This document shows positions 9,420-19,336 of a stretch of DNA of 64,000 bases, piece after piece. Numbering within the stretch: position 1 is the stretch's first letter; the number at the start of each line of letters is the position of its first letter. This DNA is from Leishmania infantum JPCM5 (lineage: Eukaryota > Euglenozoa > Kinetoplastea > Trypanosomatida > Trypanosomatidae). The stretch covers positions 165,001-229,000 of the forward strand of contig NC_009403.2 of the NCBI RefSeq assembly GCF_000002875.2, read 5' to 3'. Below the pieces are notes generated by a model that was given only the letters and a program-made list of their open reading frames with translations, searched no databases and was not told where the DNA came from. The position numbers and the translations under genes are program-made.

Positions 9420-10472
9420 ATGCCGCCGAAGAACCAGCGTAACGCACCTGTGGTGATCCCGGAGGAAGATGACGAGGGTGACATGATGGAGATGGACAAC
9501 ATGCTGGACTTCCAGAAGTACCTCGACTCCGACTTCTCGAAGAATTTCATGGCAGGCCTGCCGGAGAAGATCCGTCAGCGGGCGCAGGTTCTCTCCGCCT
9601 ACGACAAGGACTTCTCCGCGCAGCAAAAGGCGTACAAGGTGAAGGAGATGGACATCCTGCGCCGCTACGACGCCCTCTTCGAGCCGCTGCTGCAGCGTCG
9701 CAAGGAAATCGTCACGGGGGCCGCGGTCTCCGATGAGGAGGTGAAGAAGGGCATGCCGGAGGAGCACGTCAATGTGATATCGGTGGAAGTAGATGACACG
9801 GACGAGGCCGCCACGGCCGCCGACGCGTTTGGCCTGGAGGGCTTCTGGCTGCGCGTGCTGCGTCACCACACGGTGATCGACAGCACGATTGAGCCGCACG
9901 ACGAGGACGTTCTGAAGCACCTCGTCGATATTCGGTCTTCTGTCGCGGAAGGGGAATACGGTAGCTTCCAGGTGATTTTCACCTTCTCGCCGAACGACTT
10001 CTTCGAGGAGGAAACCATCACCGCCACGGTCAGCATCAAGGATGACAAGCCGGAGCTGACGGTGTCGCCCATCACGTGGAAGCCGGGCAAGAACGTCATG
10101 ATGCACACCGTCACAAAGAAGCAGCGGGCGAAGCGCACGGGGCAGGTGCGCACCACCACGCGCGACGTGCCGCAGCTCTCATTCTTTTGGCTATTCAAGA
10201 AGAAGACCGAAGCCGTCGGAGATGACGACGGCGAGGAGGACGGCGAGGAGGACGACGAGGAGCAGCGCATAAGCATGCTCGAGGTGCTGCACACGTGTAT
10301 CGTGCCAAATGCCGTGCGCTACTACACCGGCGAGGCCCCTAACGGCTTCAGCGATGTCGACGAGGAGGACGAGGAGGACGAAGAGGAGGAAGAAGAGGAA
10401 GAGGAGATCATCCCGCGCGGCCGCGGCGGCAACCGTGGCGGCCGTGGTGGCCGCGGTGGCCGTGGCATCTAA
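9420..10472 (+). CDS. NAP1: Nucleosome assembly protein (NAP/SET family) with C-terminal RGG tail
   Basis: 350 residues from the ATG at 9420. The upstream open frame is spacer. A NAP fold is indicated by LPEKIRQRAQVLSAYDKDF (long dimerisation helix), KAYKVKEMDILRRYDALFEPLLQRR, then GLEGFWLRVLRHH, FTFSPNDFFEEETI(T), the classic NAP core with the FF(E/T)N-type strand, and PQLSFFWLF. Acidic blocks lie at about residues 263-286 and 305-328. By family knowledge NAPs bind H2A-H2B (and H3-H4) and chaperone them during chromatin assembly. The last 20 residues are an RGG/RGRGG tail, not typical of NAP1 and a likely arginine-methylation or RNA-binding site. Whether it is NAP1-type or SET-type is not settled from the sequence. 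Confidence 0.9.
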   Translation: MPPKNQRNAPVVIPEEDDEGDMMEMDNMLDFQKYLDSDFSKNFMAGLPEKIRQRAQVLSAYDKDFSAQQKAYKVKEMDILRRYDALFEPLLQRRKEIVTGAAVSDEEVKKGMPEEHVNVISVEVDDTDEAATAADAFGLEGFWLRVLRHHTVIDSTIEPHDEDVLKHLVDIRSSVAEGEYGSFQVIFTFSPNDFFEEETITATVSIKDDKPELTVSPITWKPGKNVMMHTVTKKQRAKRTGQVRTTTRDVPQLSFFWLFKKKTEAVGDDDGEEDGEEDDEEQRISMLEVLHTCIVPNAVRYYTGEAPNGFSDVDEEDEEDEEEEEEEEEIIPRGRGGNRGGRGGRGGRGI

Positions 10473-12119
10473 GCGGCTGTGACAAGATCAAACGAAAAAA
10501 GATGGGGGGAGTAGGGTGCAGCTGTGTGTGGGCGAGCTAGAGGGAGCGATGCGCGCACCAATGCCGGTGCACATGTGCGCTGCTCGGATGTCAGTGTGCG
10601 TCTAGTGTCGACGTCCCCCACCCTCCTCTCCCCTCTCATCCCGCACGCGTACGTGTGTATGCCTGTCTGAACCGCAGAGAATGTTTCGAGGCATGACCAG
10701 CTCACACAGGAGCTACAGCATGCGGCAGCATATGATTCAATGACGCGCATGCATGCAAAAGAGGAGCAATGGAGAGGGTGGAGGAGATGTCGCTTAATGC
10801 TGTGCTGTTAATCTAAGAGAGCGCGAGGGCGTGTGCGTTGGAAGGTGCGACACTTCTGTGTGTGCCGATCTGCGTCTCTCTTGCCCTCTCGCTCTCCTCC
10901 TCTCCTTCAGCGTCGCAATGGGGCGCTTTGCCGTCTCCGGCCTGCCCTCTTCCATGTCCACTTGCCCTCCCCACACGCACACACGCTCGCGTGCCTTTAT
11001 GACTCCCCTGCAAAGGGGAGGGGGCGAGTCTCCGTCGCCCTCGTCGCCATTCCATCGAGCTTGTTGTTGTTGTTGTTCGTGCCTCCTCGCTTGCTTCTCG
11101 GTCTCTTTCTCTGTTTCCTGTTCGCCTCTAACTTGACACCGTTAAAGCAGAAACAAGCGAAGATCCACCCCAGCACAAACGACGCACAAAGAGCACGTGC
11201 ACCGAACTTGCAGAGGCAGCGTGAACCGCCGCGGGCGCACCCCTGTGTATGGGCGGCTCAGATGAACCTTGCGGAGGCTCACATGCGCGTGGAATTCTTC
11301 GTGTGTGTGTATGTGCGCGCCCGTTGCGTAATTGGCAAGGCAGGCAGGCGCTCGCTTTCGCACTGAAGCGTCGTCGTCGAGGCTGCCTTCCTCCACGACT
11401 TCGCCACCCTTCACTCCTCTTCTCGAAGTCTTTTCTGCATCTCTTGACCCTCCCCTCTTCCCCCCCCCCCCCTCTGCCACTCTCTAACGCCGTCGGCTGC
11501 ACCACCGTCACCATGTCTTCTTGTTTTTCTGTCGCTCTTGGTATGTCCGTTGTGTGGCGTTTTGCGTGTCTTTGCGCGGCCCAAGTGAGAGTACCGGCAT
11601 GTGACGGCGTAGCCGATACACACACCACAGAACAAGAGGCGCAGCCATCTCGTGGCGCATCACCGCGGAGAAGTGGCGTGCACGCTCACGTCTCTTTTAC
11701 CTTTACGTTTCTGATAGCACCCACGCCGTCACAGCCGCGCGTTGCTCTATTCGTTTCACTGAGTGCTGTGCCACCCGCCCGCTCGTTTCCCGAACGCACG
11801 CTCGCAAGCTTCAGCTGCGCTGGTATCACCCACACACGCACGCGCGCTTTCTCTCTGCTCATCCATCGTTTTGGAAAGGAAACGAAAAGGAAAGGGATTA
11901 GCATGCGTGCTGGTGCTGGTGAGTTGCTTGGATCGCCACCCGTATAGTTGCCGTTGTTGTTGGTACTCCCCTTCCCTTTCAGCTTTCGTTTCGTTGTCGT
12001 TGTTGCGTTGCCATAGACCATAAAGGAAACCACCAGCAGTGCATCCACGCAGAGAGGGGGGAGGGCCTGCCTGCGGCTCGACACGCACACACAGGAAAAG
12101 GCGAACTGTAACTTTGGCG
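10473..12119. other. Intergenic spacer
   Basis: 1.65 kb without a gene. Several Ser/Arg/Pro-rich ORFs on both strands overlap and look like spacer translation. It includes a poly-C run at about 11461-11472, a (TTG)n patch near 11063-11077 and a good acceptor near 11981. Confidence 0.7.
11967..11982 (+). promoter_or_regulatory. Predicted spliced-leader acceptor for the gene at 12120
   Basis: CTCCCCTTCCCTTTCAG, with AG at 11981-11982, is a near-ideal pyrimidine tract plus AG and lies 137 nt upstream of the ATG. Confidence 0.55.
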
Positions 12120-14969
12120 ATGTCCTCTCCACCCCTGGCGTACCCCTCGAGCGGCGAGTTCAACGTGCTCGTGCAGCGCTTCAAGTTACTGAACCTCGTC
12201 CAACGGGTTGCCCACCGTGATGTGAGCGAGATGCTGGACACAGTCGGGCTGGAGGGACTTTCGCGCCAAGGCATGCTGACGCGGTGGGCGTGCAGTGGAG
12301 CAGAGGGCGACGACGGCGATGCCAGCATTGACCCGAAGGTGCTCGGCCAAGAAGGCACACCGAGGTACCGATTTGAGGAGAGCAGACCCCGTGCATCGCC
12401 CTCTACCCGCCGCGTCTCTTCCACTGCCACTGGACGTCCAATCTCCCCGCCTCGTATGCAGTTTGGCCGACCTGCCTCCGGCTTTGATGCCCGCATCGCG
12501 GCAGCGCGGTGGAACAGCGGCATCGAGGAGGGCAGTAGCGCGGCCGACTCGATCCGTCGTTCGCGCACGTCTAACCGGCCAAACGCCGCGGGAGAAGCCG
12601 ACGCAGCCGCACGTTTGACGACGAAGCGACGCCGCTACGTTGTTCGGCGTACCCATCACGTTCTGCACCGCAGCCGCTCTGAGCGCGAGACGTTCTTTTC
12701 TCGACTCGCGGAGCCACGCCAGAGACCCGGGGCGCTTGTGGAGGAGGTTCTACTCTGCGACGAGGCGGTGCCGCCGGCGCACAGTCGTCGTGGCGATGAC
12801 GATGCCCGGTGGTTGCGGGACGCTGCCGATCGCAACGCATCTGAATTCGCAGAGCACGATCGACGGGGCAGGTATGGCGGTGACACCTACGGTGGGCGTC
12901 ATGGTGGTGCTTTCACGTCTGCTTCTCCTGCGAGAGTGCAGCGGCGCCATTCCCTCGACGCATATGCCTACCACCACCAGGACTTGCGTGCGCACTACTA
13001 CGCACCGCTGCAACCCTCCGCCTCCCCCCCGCACTGGGCGGCAGCCGGCGCAAGCGATGCGCGCCCTGGGGAGAAGTCCGCCGGTGAGCTCGACGACTAC
13101 GAAGCTACCCTTCCCAGCCCTACTGATCGGCTGCATTCACAGCGCAATGTGTCGACCGACGGCGACCCACACGCGGTCGCCTTTACTTCACCGCCGCTGC
13201 GCTCTCGGCCGGCTGGCGCCGCGCCATCCTCGTTGGGGGGCCCAGCGCGGATGCGCAGCATGAACTTTGCATCACTCGCTCAGGGAGATGCCGCCACTGC
13301 CTCGCCTGCCGAAGGCCAAAGGCACGAGGATCAGCCCACCGCGGAGGCATTCGTGCGCAAATCGCCGTCGGCGCCTGCAGTGTTCATGGCAGATGACGGC
13401 GTCGTTAAGTCGCCCTTCACGGGCGGCGACGTCAAATCCTTTGCCGCCACAGCCCCTACAGTGGCGCTGCCCAGGAGCGGAGGCAGCGGTGCGGCCGCTG
13501 GCGACGCTCCTACTGTACCCCAGCTGCATCTCCCTCAATCCCGCGCCGGTGGCGGCGACGGCTTTGTGTTGGTGGACGCCGGCCAGGGAAGCGGCAGCAC
13601 GAGTGGGCGGATGGTTTTCACAGACAGTGAAAGCCTGCGAGCTGCTGCAGGCAACAGCGGCAGCACGTCAACTTCGCAGGTCCTCAAATCGCCACGCGCC
13701 GTCCGCGGCCTGGCGCCAAAGGCAAAGCCAAAGGGTGCCGTGGAAGGCGCGCGCGTGCCGCTCGAGGCGGTGCGACATGCTTCAGCGCTTCTGTCGCGCT
13801 CTGGCTCTTTCCATCCAAGTCCCACCATCGGCAGCCGGGGCGGTAGCGCCTACAACAGCTACGCGGCAGCGACGCCGCAGCTGCGGCAGCTGCACCCCTC
13901 TGGTGCGCGTACTCCACCGACAACGTCCGGCTTCGGCGGCGGCGTTCCTCGGTCGCCGAGGCCGCACACCGTCACGGTGCAGGCCGGTACGGCCGGCGAT
14001 GTAGGTGATGATGCTGACTATGATATGCCGAAGAGCGTGACGCCATTAACAGTGTTTCGCACAGCTGCGTCTCCGCTGGGTTCGCTGCCGCACTCCGGCG
14101 ACGTTGCGTTCACGGCCTCACCAACGGGTTACCAGGTCAGTGCCGCCACTAAAAAATCGTTCGAGGAACTCTCCTCCGCTATCGATCACATGCTTCTCGA
14201 CCATCAACAGTTGCTGCGTCAAGTGTACAAGGACACGCACGCCACGAGCTGCGGAGCGGCAAGGCAACCAGACAGTTCTCCAGCGGCGTCTCGGCCCTCT
14301 GAGAGGGCCGGGAAGGTTCCCGCCAGCGACGAGGCGAGCTCGCACAGCTCCTCGTTCGAGGTGGACTCCGAGGGCCTCGTAGAGGAAACCGCGAAGAAAG
14401 CGCGGTACGCCGACGGCGTGGACACGACAATCGGGGCAGACCCCGTCAGCGACGGCGCCACAGGCGACGTGGATGTGTCGTTGCATGCGATGAGCGCCGA
14501 AGTGGAGGATGAGATGCTTCTCTACACGCAGCTGCAGCACCAGCTGACGCAGCTGGACGCGGATATGGTCCGGCTTGGACTTGAGAACGCGAACGACGCG
14601 GCTGCAGAGGGCAGCGACGGGGCAACCGGTGACCGCGCAGGCGGGGCGTCCCCTCTTGGACGCGGCGCACCTATGCTGCAGCCCTCGTCTTCGACGACAG
14701 TCACGGTGCAACAGCCAGCACGCCCTCCGCATGCCCGCGGCGAGGTGCCGGAGGCGATCGTGCAGAGGCTGTGTGCGTATCGCATGAAGAACTTTCAGTA
14801 CATCGCCTACAACGAGCGGTTGTGGAACACCAGCTCCATCTCACAGTTTGTGTTTGCGCAGCGGCTGACAGCGGCCTTGACAGAGGAGTGCTGGGGCGAG
14901 GTGATGGCAGAGGTCGGCTCGATCATGGACGAGTACGTCGACGGCCTGGTGGACCACGAGTTGCAGTAG
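12120..14969 (+). CDS. Conserved-looking hypothetical protein, largely disordered
   Basis: 949 residues, start chosen at the ATG at 12120 after the acceptor at 11981. I do not recognise the family. Two segments look ordered. The N-terminus (residues about 10-55, FNVLVQRFKLLNLVQRVAH then EMLDTVGLEGLSRQGML) is amphipathic helix. The C-terminus (about 870-949, PEAIVQRLCAYRMKNFQYIAYNERLW then FAQRLTAALTEECWGEVMAEVG) is a helical domain. Between them lie about 800 residues rich in Ser, Pro, Gly, Ala and Arg, with a helical patch at about 680-710 (KKSFEELSSAIDHMLLDHQQLLRQVYK). The design (short helical ends, disordered middle) is common in trypanosomatid cytoskeletal and centrosomal proteins, but that is only an inference. 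A family-B repeat begins 38 bp after its stop codon. Confidence 0.85.
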   Translation: MSSPPLAYPSSGEFNVLVQRFKLLNLVQRVAHRDVSEMLDTVGLEGLSRQGMLTRWACSGAEGDDGDASIDPKVLGQEGTPRYRFEESRPRASPSTRRVSSTATGRPISPPRMQFGRPASGFDARIAAARWNSGIEEGSSAADSIRRSRTSNRPNAAGEADAAARLTTKRRRYVVRRTHHVLHRSRSERETFFSRLAEPRQRPGALVEEVLLCDEAVPPAHSRRGDDDARWLRDAADRNASEFAEHDRRGRYGGDTYGGRHGGAFTSASPARVQRRHSLDAYAYHHQDLRAHYYAPLQPSASPPHWAAAGASDARPGEKSAGELDDYEATLPSPTDRLHSQRNVSTDGDPHAVAFTSPPLRSRPAGAAPSSLGGPARMRSMNFASLAQGDAATASPAEGQRHEDQPTAEAFVRKSPSAPAVFMADDGVVKSPFTGGDVKSFAATAPTVALPRSGGSGAAAGDAPTVPQLHLPQSRAGGGDGFVLVDAGQGSGSTSGRMVFTDSESLRAAAGNSGSTSTSQVLKSPRAVRGLAPKAKPKGAVEGARVPLEAVRHASALLSRSGSFHPSPTIGSRGGSAYNSYAAATPQLRQLHPSGARTPPTTSGFGGGVPRSPRPHTVTVQAGTAGDVGDDADYDMPKSVTPLTVFRTAASPLGSLPHSGDVAFTASPTGYQVSAATKKSFEELSSAIDHMLLDHQQLLRQVYKDTHATSCGAARQPDSSPAASRPSERAGKVPASDEASSHSSSFEVDSEGLVEETAKKARYADGVDTTIGADPVSDGATGDVDVSLHAMSAEVEDEMLLYTQLQHQLTQLDADMVRLGLENANDAAAEGSDGATGDRAGGASPLGRGAPMLQPSSSTTVTVQQPARPPHARGEVPEAIVQRLCAYRMKNFQYIAYNERLWNTSSISQFVFAQRLTAALTEECWGEVMAEVGSIMDEYVDGLVDHELQ

Positions 14970-15006
14970 CGACGAAGGACTTTGCTGCTGTTGCTACATC
15001 GTGTAT

Positions 15007-15588
15007 GCCCCGATCCCGCCCACGAACACATGTCAGCAACACAGACGCAGATGCAGCCACTGCTCACCCGCCTCCGCTGCACCGCCCCCCGCGCCCTCCC
15101 CACGGCTGCGTCCGGGTCCTTACTCGAGGGCGGAAGCGGTGGCGTCTGCCGTGCGGGTAATAGGGGGTGGGGGGAGGGGGGCTGGCCCACCTGCATGCCG
15201 GATAACCTCAAGCAGGACGTTGGCCAGCTGCAGGCCAGGGCCCGCTGAGACCCTCTACACCCGACCTGTGTGTTTGTGTGTGTGTGTCGTGTTGCGCAAT
15301 CTCCGTCGCCTCAAGCCGCGGCATTCCACAAGATCGTGCAGTGACTCTCCACACTCCAGTCTGGAAGACTCGATGGCGCGAGTTCAGAGTGCTCTCGTCG
15401 TGCTTCCCGCATCGGCACCGCGTCAGCCCGCACGGTCGGAGGTGGGAGATGCCGCACATGTTTCGCACGCGTGCCCTGCGTGGGCAGTTGATTCGTCTGG
15501 ATCCTCTAACGCATTCTCCGCGCCTCACCGTTGCTCTGCGGACCTCCGCGTGCACACAGCACTCGCACTTGTGGGCCCTCGGGCCTGC
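15007..15588 (+). repeat. Family B dispersed repeat, SIDER-like, + copy
   Basis: 582 bp matching, in inverted orientation, the copy at 47468-48101. Homology starts at GCCCCGATCCCGCCCACGAA and ends at CCTCGGGCCTGC. This copy lacks 51 bp present in the other; the missing block is flanked there by CGCGTG hexamers, one of which remains here near 15546-15552. Length, single-copy dispersal and position in a 3' UTR fit SIDER retroposons, but the class assignment is from memory. Confidence 0.75.
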
Positions 15589-16713
15589 TTCAGGACAGCG
15601 TTGCTGTCTGGGGTGGGGTGGGGAGCTCGCTGTCTCCCTCTTTCGTTTCCGCCCCGTGGTGACATGGAGCGAGGAAACGGGATGGAGACGGCGCACCGTA
15701 TCTCTTCAGCGCTTGGATGCCTCTTGTTCTCCGACTCTGTGTATCCTCCCCGGTTGGAGGCGCTTGCTGTGACGGTCTGCGGCTGGGGTAGTCGCCGGCG
15801 CGCTGGCCGTTTTTTTCTTGTGTCGGTTGCCTGCGCACGCGTGGATGCCCGGTGCGCGTTTTGGAGCGTGAGCGTTTTCGTCGGCAGACCAGCACCGTGT
15901 CAAGGCTCTCTCGGCTGGAATAGAATACGAAGGCAGCCAAGCAAAGAGAAGCGGAGAAACGGCGAAACGGAGGAGCTCCCGCCGCCAATGTGTGGCTGTG
16001 GCTCTCTGACCAGTCGATGCTGTGCGGTGCGGAGGCAAACATCTGCGTTGCTCCTGCGGCCCTCCCTCTGCTCTCCTCCCGCCGTCATGTGGCCATCGCG
16101 GAATGCAGCGTGCGCCCCCCCCCTTCTCCCTCCCAATCTACTTTTGTGTAACTGTGGGCGCAAGAAGCCCATGTGTGAGGTTGTCATATCCGTAGCTCAT
16201 CCGTCTCATGCCGTCTTCTTTCTCTCTATATATATGTGTGGGTGCGTGCACGCAGCCATATGAACAGCTCTCCTTTCCTCCATCTTATTCCTCTCTCTCT
16301 CTCTCGCGCTGTCTGCCGCCCTCCGCACACTGTATTACGGGGCGGCGTGCGCGATGGTGCGCATGCGTGTGTGCTTGCTTCCTTTGGACCGTTACGTGTA
16401 AGGTGGCAAGACGGACGTTGTATTTCGCTCCTTTTTCCTCCATGCCCAATCCAGCACGGGGCTACAAATTGATCAGTTCCTAAGTGTGTCCTGTCTGTGG
16501 TAAGGACGAAGCGTGCGCTGCCATCGTGCGCACGACCAGAGTACATCCTCAAGAGTGAGAGAAGGCAGCGCGTCGCTCTTCTCGTTTCCTGTCGAAGCCA
16601 TTGTTTATCAGCTCCTCCGAGTCTACTGCCAAGCTCCTCTGCCTTGCCGTTACCCCCTCTCGCTCTCTGTTTCCCACAGATCGAAGTAGCCTAACCCCGC
16701 GACTGTCTCAAAG
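15589..16713. other. Intergenic spacer
   Basis: 1.1 kb without a gene. It contains a TA-rich patch near 16226-16235, pyrimidine tracts and the acceptor for WASHC3. A long ORF crosses the repeat and this spacer but has no recognisable protein features. Confidence 0.7.
16648..16679 (+). promoter_or_regulatory. Predicted polypyrimidine tract and spliced-leader acceptor for WASHC3
   Basis: An almost pure pyrimidine run (16650-16675) ends in CCCACAG with AG at 16678-16679, 35 nt before the ATG. This is one of the strongest acceptors in the window. Confidence 0.6.
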
Positions 16714-17601
16714 ATGGCCACGAGTGCGCTGCCTCTTAACTCCACTACTGCCCTGGTAAGTGCAAACGCCGCGGCCGTAGCCGAGGCGGACGCTGATGCG
16801 CAGGCCGTTGTAGACCTCGTGAACAGGTTCGTCATCAGCACTGTTCAGTTTCTCAACCGCTTCTCCGACGAGTGCGAGTCGCGGCTCGTGCAGACTGAAG
16901 AATCGCTGCAGCAATTAGAGCTGCAGACGCAGCTCTTGGAGCACCTGCTCATCACAAGCAGTGCTGCCGACCCCGAGGCAGACGAGGCGGAAGAAGAGGG
17001 CGGCGATCACTCCAACGATGACGATGGCGGCGCATCGTACCTCGCGGATGGCGATGACCAAGACATGGTGAGGGACGACGGTAGCGAGGCGTCGGCGGCG
17101 TACGACTATCGCCAGCGTCGCGGTCGCGGTCGTCGCGGCGCTAGCGAGAACGGTGATGCAGAGAGCGTTCTGGGCCTGCCGGCGCCGCCGCCGAAAGATC
17201 GCCGCAGTGGCGGCCCGCCCCCACCGCCTGGCAACTACCGCAAAGGTCCGCCGCGACCGCCGCCGGGGGTGGCGCGTGCGGCTGCTGCAGCGCAGGAGGC
17301 CGAGGCGGCCCGTGTCGCCACGCTGGCAATGGTCGGCGCGCCGGTGCTCATGCCACAGCTTTCAGGTGATGCCCCAGCCCCGCCACCGCCGCTGGAGTTG
17401 CGCCCTGGCCGGTTACTTATGCGGAATCATCCAAGGCTGCATGGCTACTTTGAGTTGCTGTCCTTGCGCGTGCCAGCGGCGTTTGTGAAAGCCAAGATGC
17501 AGGCGGACGGTTTCCAGGGAGAGTGGCTCGACACGCCGGACGCGCCGGCGCCGAGTGGTCTGTCCGCAGCAGTGCGCGCCTTCGTGGATGAGCCAGACTG
17601 A
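16714..17601 (+). CDS. WASHC3: WASH complex subunit 3 (CCDC53) homologue
   Basis: 295 residues. The N-terminal block (about 34-79) has LVNRFVISTVQFLNRFSDECE followed by a leucine-rich heptad helix, matching the hallmark V..TVQFLNRFS..CE plus coiled coil of CCDC53. The C-terminal block (about 237-275) has HGYFELLSLRVPAAFVKAKM, then GFQGEWLDTPDAPAP, matching the family's Y..M...GVP..A...KM...G.D...L..PDAP. Human CCDC53 is about 194 residues. The extra length here is an acidic stretch (about 88-125), Arg/Gly sequence, and a proline-rich segment (about 155-190). By family knowledge the subunit belongs to the pentameric WASH complex that activates Arp2/3 on endosomes for retromer-dependent sorting. 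The proline-rich insert could recruit profilin, which is inference. Confidence 0.87.
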   Translation: MATSALPLNSTTALVSANAAAVAEADADAQAVVDLVNRFVISTVQFLNRFSDECESRLVQTEESLQQLELQTQLLEHLLITSSAADPEADEAEEEGGDHSNDDDGGASYLADGDDQDMVRDDGSEASAAYDYRQRRGRGRRGASENGDAESVLGLPAPPPKDRRSGGPPPPPGNYRKGPPRPPPGVARAAAAAQEAEAARVATLAMVGAPVLMPQLSGDAPAPPPPLELRPGRLLMRNHPRLHGYFELLSLRVPAAFVKAKMQADGFQGEWLDTPDAPAPSGLSAAVRAFVDEPD

Positions 17602-18256
17602 CAACCAAAAGAGGCAGTTTGCGAGTCGCGATGGCCCAACCGCTCTTACCGCGCGAGCTGCTGCATGCCCCAGCCGACTTTCTGTCCCTCTCTCTCTTCT
17701 TGGCCACCACCCTCACCCCGCAACATGGGTACTGCTTCTTATTCGCTTCAACGGTGTGCATCTGTGCGTGCGTTTGACTTTCCTGGGCTGCGTTGCTCAT
17801 GCGTGCCTGAACCCCCCCTCCTCCTCCTCGCCACCACCACCTTACTACACCTCAGCTCTGCTCAGCTCCTTTTTCCTCACAGGACAACACAAAAGACGCC
17901 CTTCACATGAGTCTCCTCCTTGGACGATGTGGGTCAGCGACGCTGTTGCAGCGGCGGCACCTGCCTCTACCCTCCCCACCTTCTGGCGTATGTGTGGGAG
18001 ACTGCCATGATGCGGTAGCAGCGCTGTCGCGCAGCGCCGACGCGTGGCTTTACTCCTCTCTCCACCTCCCTTTTTTTTGTTCTCTCTCTTTCCCCTCCTG
18101 CATGCAATAGGACAGTGACGCGTTCATGTGCGCGTCGGACTGTGCAGAAGGACCGGAAATTACGCTCTCGCTTCTCTTGACGAAGGACGTGCATTGAAAA
18201 AGAAAAGGCAGCCTCTGCCGTGCCAGACAAGCAGGCTAGGCCCGCGCGCAACAGTC
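17602..18256. other. Intergenic spacer
   Basis: 655 bp without a gene; pyrimidine tracts near 17815-17880 and 18045-18100. Confidence 0.7.
18061..18110 (+). promoter_or_regulatory. Predicted polypyrimidine tract and spliced-leader acceptor for the gene at 18257
   Basis: A T- and CT-rich tract (18061-18100) precedes GCAATAG with AG at 18109-18110, about 146 nt before the ATG. Confidence 0.55.
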
Positions 18257-19336
18257 ATGTCCTCCTCTTCTGGCCAGTACAGCGGCAGCGGTGGTAACCG
18301 AGGCAGCGGCTTTGTGCACCTCAACACTCCGGCCAGCATCCACTATACGGTGGGGAAGACTCTGTCGCTTTCCGCCCTGCGCCAGCGCAAGTCCCGCGTG
18401 GAGTGCGTTGTGTTGCCGGAATCGATGTCTGTGTGGCGCGACGCCTTCCAGCGCTACTCGAAGGAGGAAGGCTACAGCAGCTTCGCCGCTGATATTGAAG
18501 ACGAGCGCACTGGAAACGGACCGATTCTGCCGCCGCTAGTGCCGCAGCGCGCTGGCCCGGTGCGCCGTCGTGCCGGCAAGGCGCTTGTGCGGACAGATGC
18601 CTTTTTTTGTGCTTCATCGTCGCCGGCGCCGCTCGGCACCTCCGCATCTGCGGCACACACCGGCGCCGACAGGCCGCCCCTCACAGGTGGTGCCGCTGCC
18701 ACTAGCAGCACCACCACCGCCGACAGTGCGAGTTCGTCGAGTAGACTCAGTAACAATGGCACCACTGCGACATCTGCCGACAGCGTGGCCGATGGTTCGA
18801 CTGGGCCTACGGCGAAGCAGCAGCAGGATGGCATCCCCATCGTTAGCCATCACAAGCTTTTGGGTCGGCAGCAGTTTGTGTACCCCGATTACGATGGCGT
18901 GCTCTCCGCCGGCGTGGTGCCGCAGATCGTCGTCACAGCTGAGGAAAAGGCGGAGGAGGCGGCGGCGAAGGCCTTCTACATCTCTCCCCTCACCATGACG
19001 GAGGAGGAGCTGGCTGCCTTCGAGGAACTGCAGGGGCTGTGGAAAAGTCGCGCACGCAGCCACTCCTTCCTTGGCGCGCAGCACCGGAAAGCCGCCAAGG
19101 GCGTGGTGGACCCGTCATCGTCCGCGGACGTGCTGGGGGCGGGCGGCGCGGGGCTGCCCAAGGTGCCCAGGCGCGAAGGAGTGGCAGGTGGCGCCTCCCT
19201 TTCCTCTCGCCGAGGGAATGAGGTGGACGTGCCGGCCTACGCCGAGGCCGAGACGGCCGTGGAGGAAGAGTCGAAGCTGGACAAGGAGCTGTCCGAGGCG
19301 CTGCGCATGGCGGATGACCTCCTGCGCTTTGCTTAG
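18257..19336 (+). CDS. Hypothetical protein, unknown family
   Basis: 359 residues from the ATG at 18257. I do not recognise it. The N-terminal third (about 18-100) looks ordered: VHLNTPASIHYTVGKTLSLS, then QRKSRVECVVLPESMSVWRDAF, then EEGYSSFAADIEDERTGNGP. A Ser/Thr/Ala/Gly-rich low-complexity stretch follows (about 115-190). Another ordered patch follows (HKLLGRQQFVYPDYDGVLSAG at about 198-218), then an acidic/Ala helix with FYISPLTMTEEELAAFEELQ, and a C-terminal helix ending ELSEALRMADDLLRFA. There is no signal peptide or membrane segment. The mix of disorder and short conserved-looking motifs suggests a binding or scaffold protein, but no function can be assigned. Confidence 0.85.
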   Translation: MSSSSGQYSGSGGNRGSGFVHLNTPASIHYTVGKTLSLSALRQRKSRVECVVLPESMSVWRDAFQRYSKEEGYSSFAADIEDERTGNGPILPPLVPQRAGPVRRRAGKALVRTDAFFCASSSPAPLGTSASAAHTGADRPPLTGGAAATSSTTTADSASSSSRLSNNGTTATSADSVADGSTGPTAKQQQDGIPIVSHHKLLGRQQFVYPDYDGVLSAGVVPQIVVTAEEKAEEAAAKAFYISPLTMTEEELAAFEELQGLWKSRARSHSFLGAQHRKAAKGVVDPSSSADVLGAGGAGLPKVPRREGVAGGASLSSRRGNEVDVPAYAEAETAVEEESKLDKELSEALRMADDLLRFA

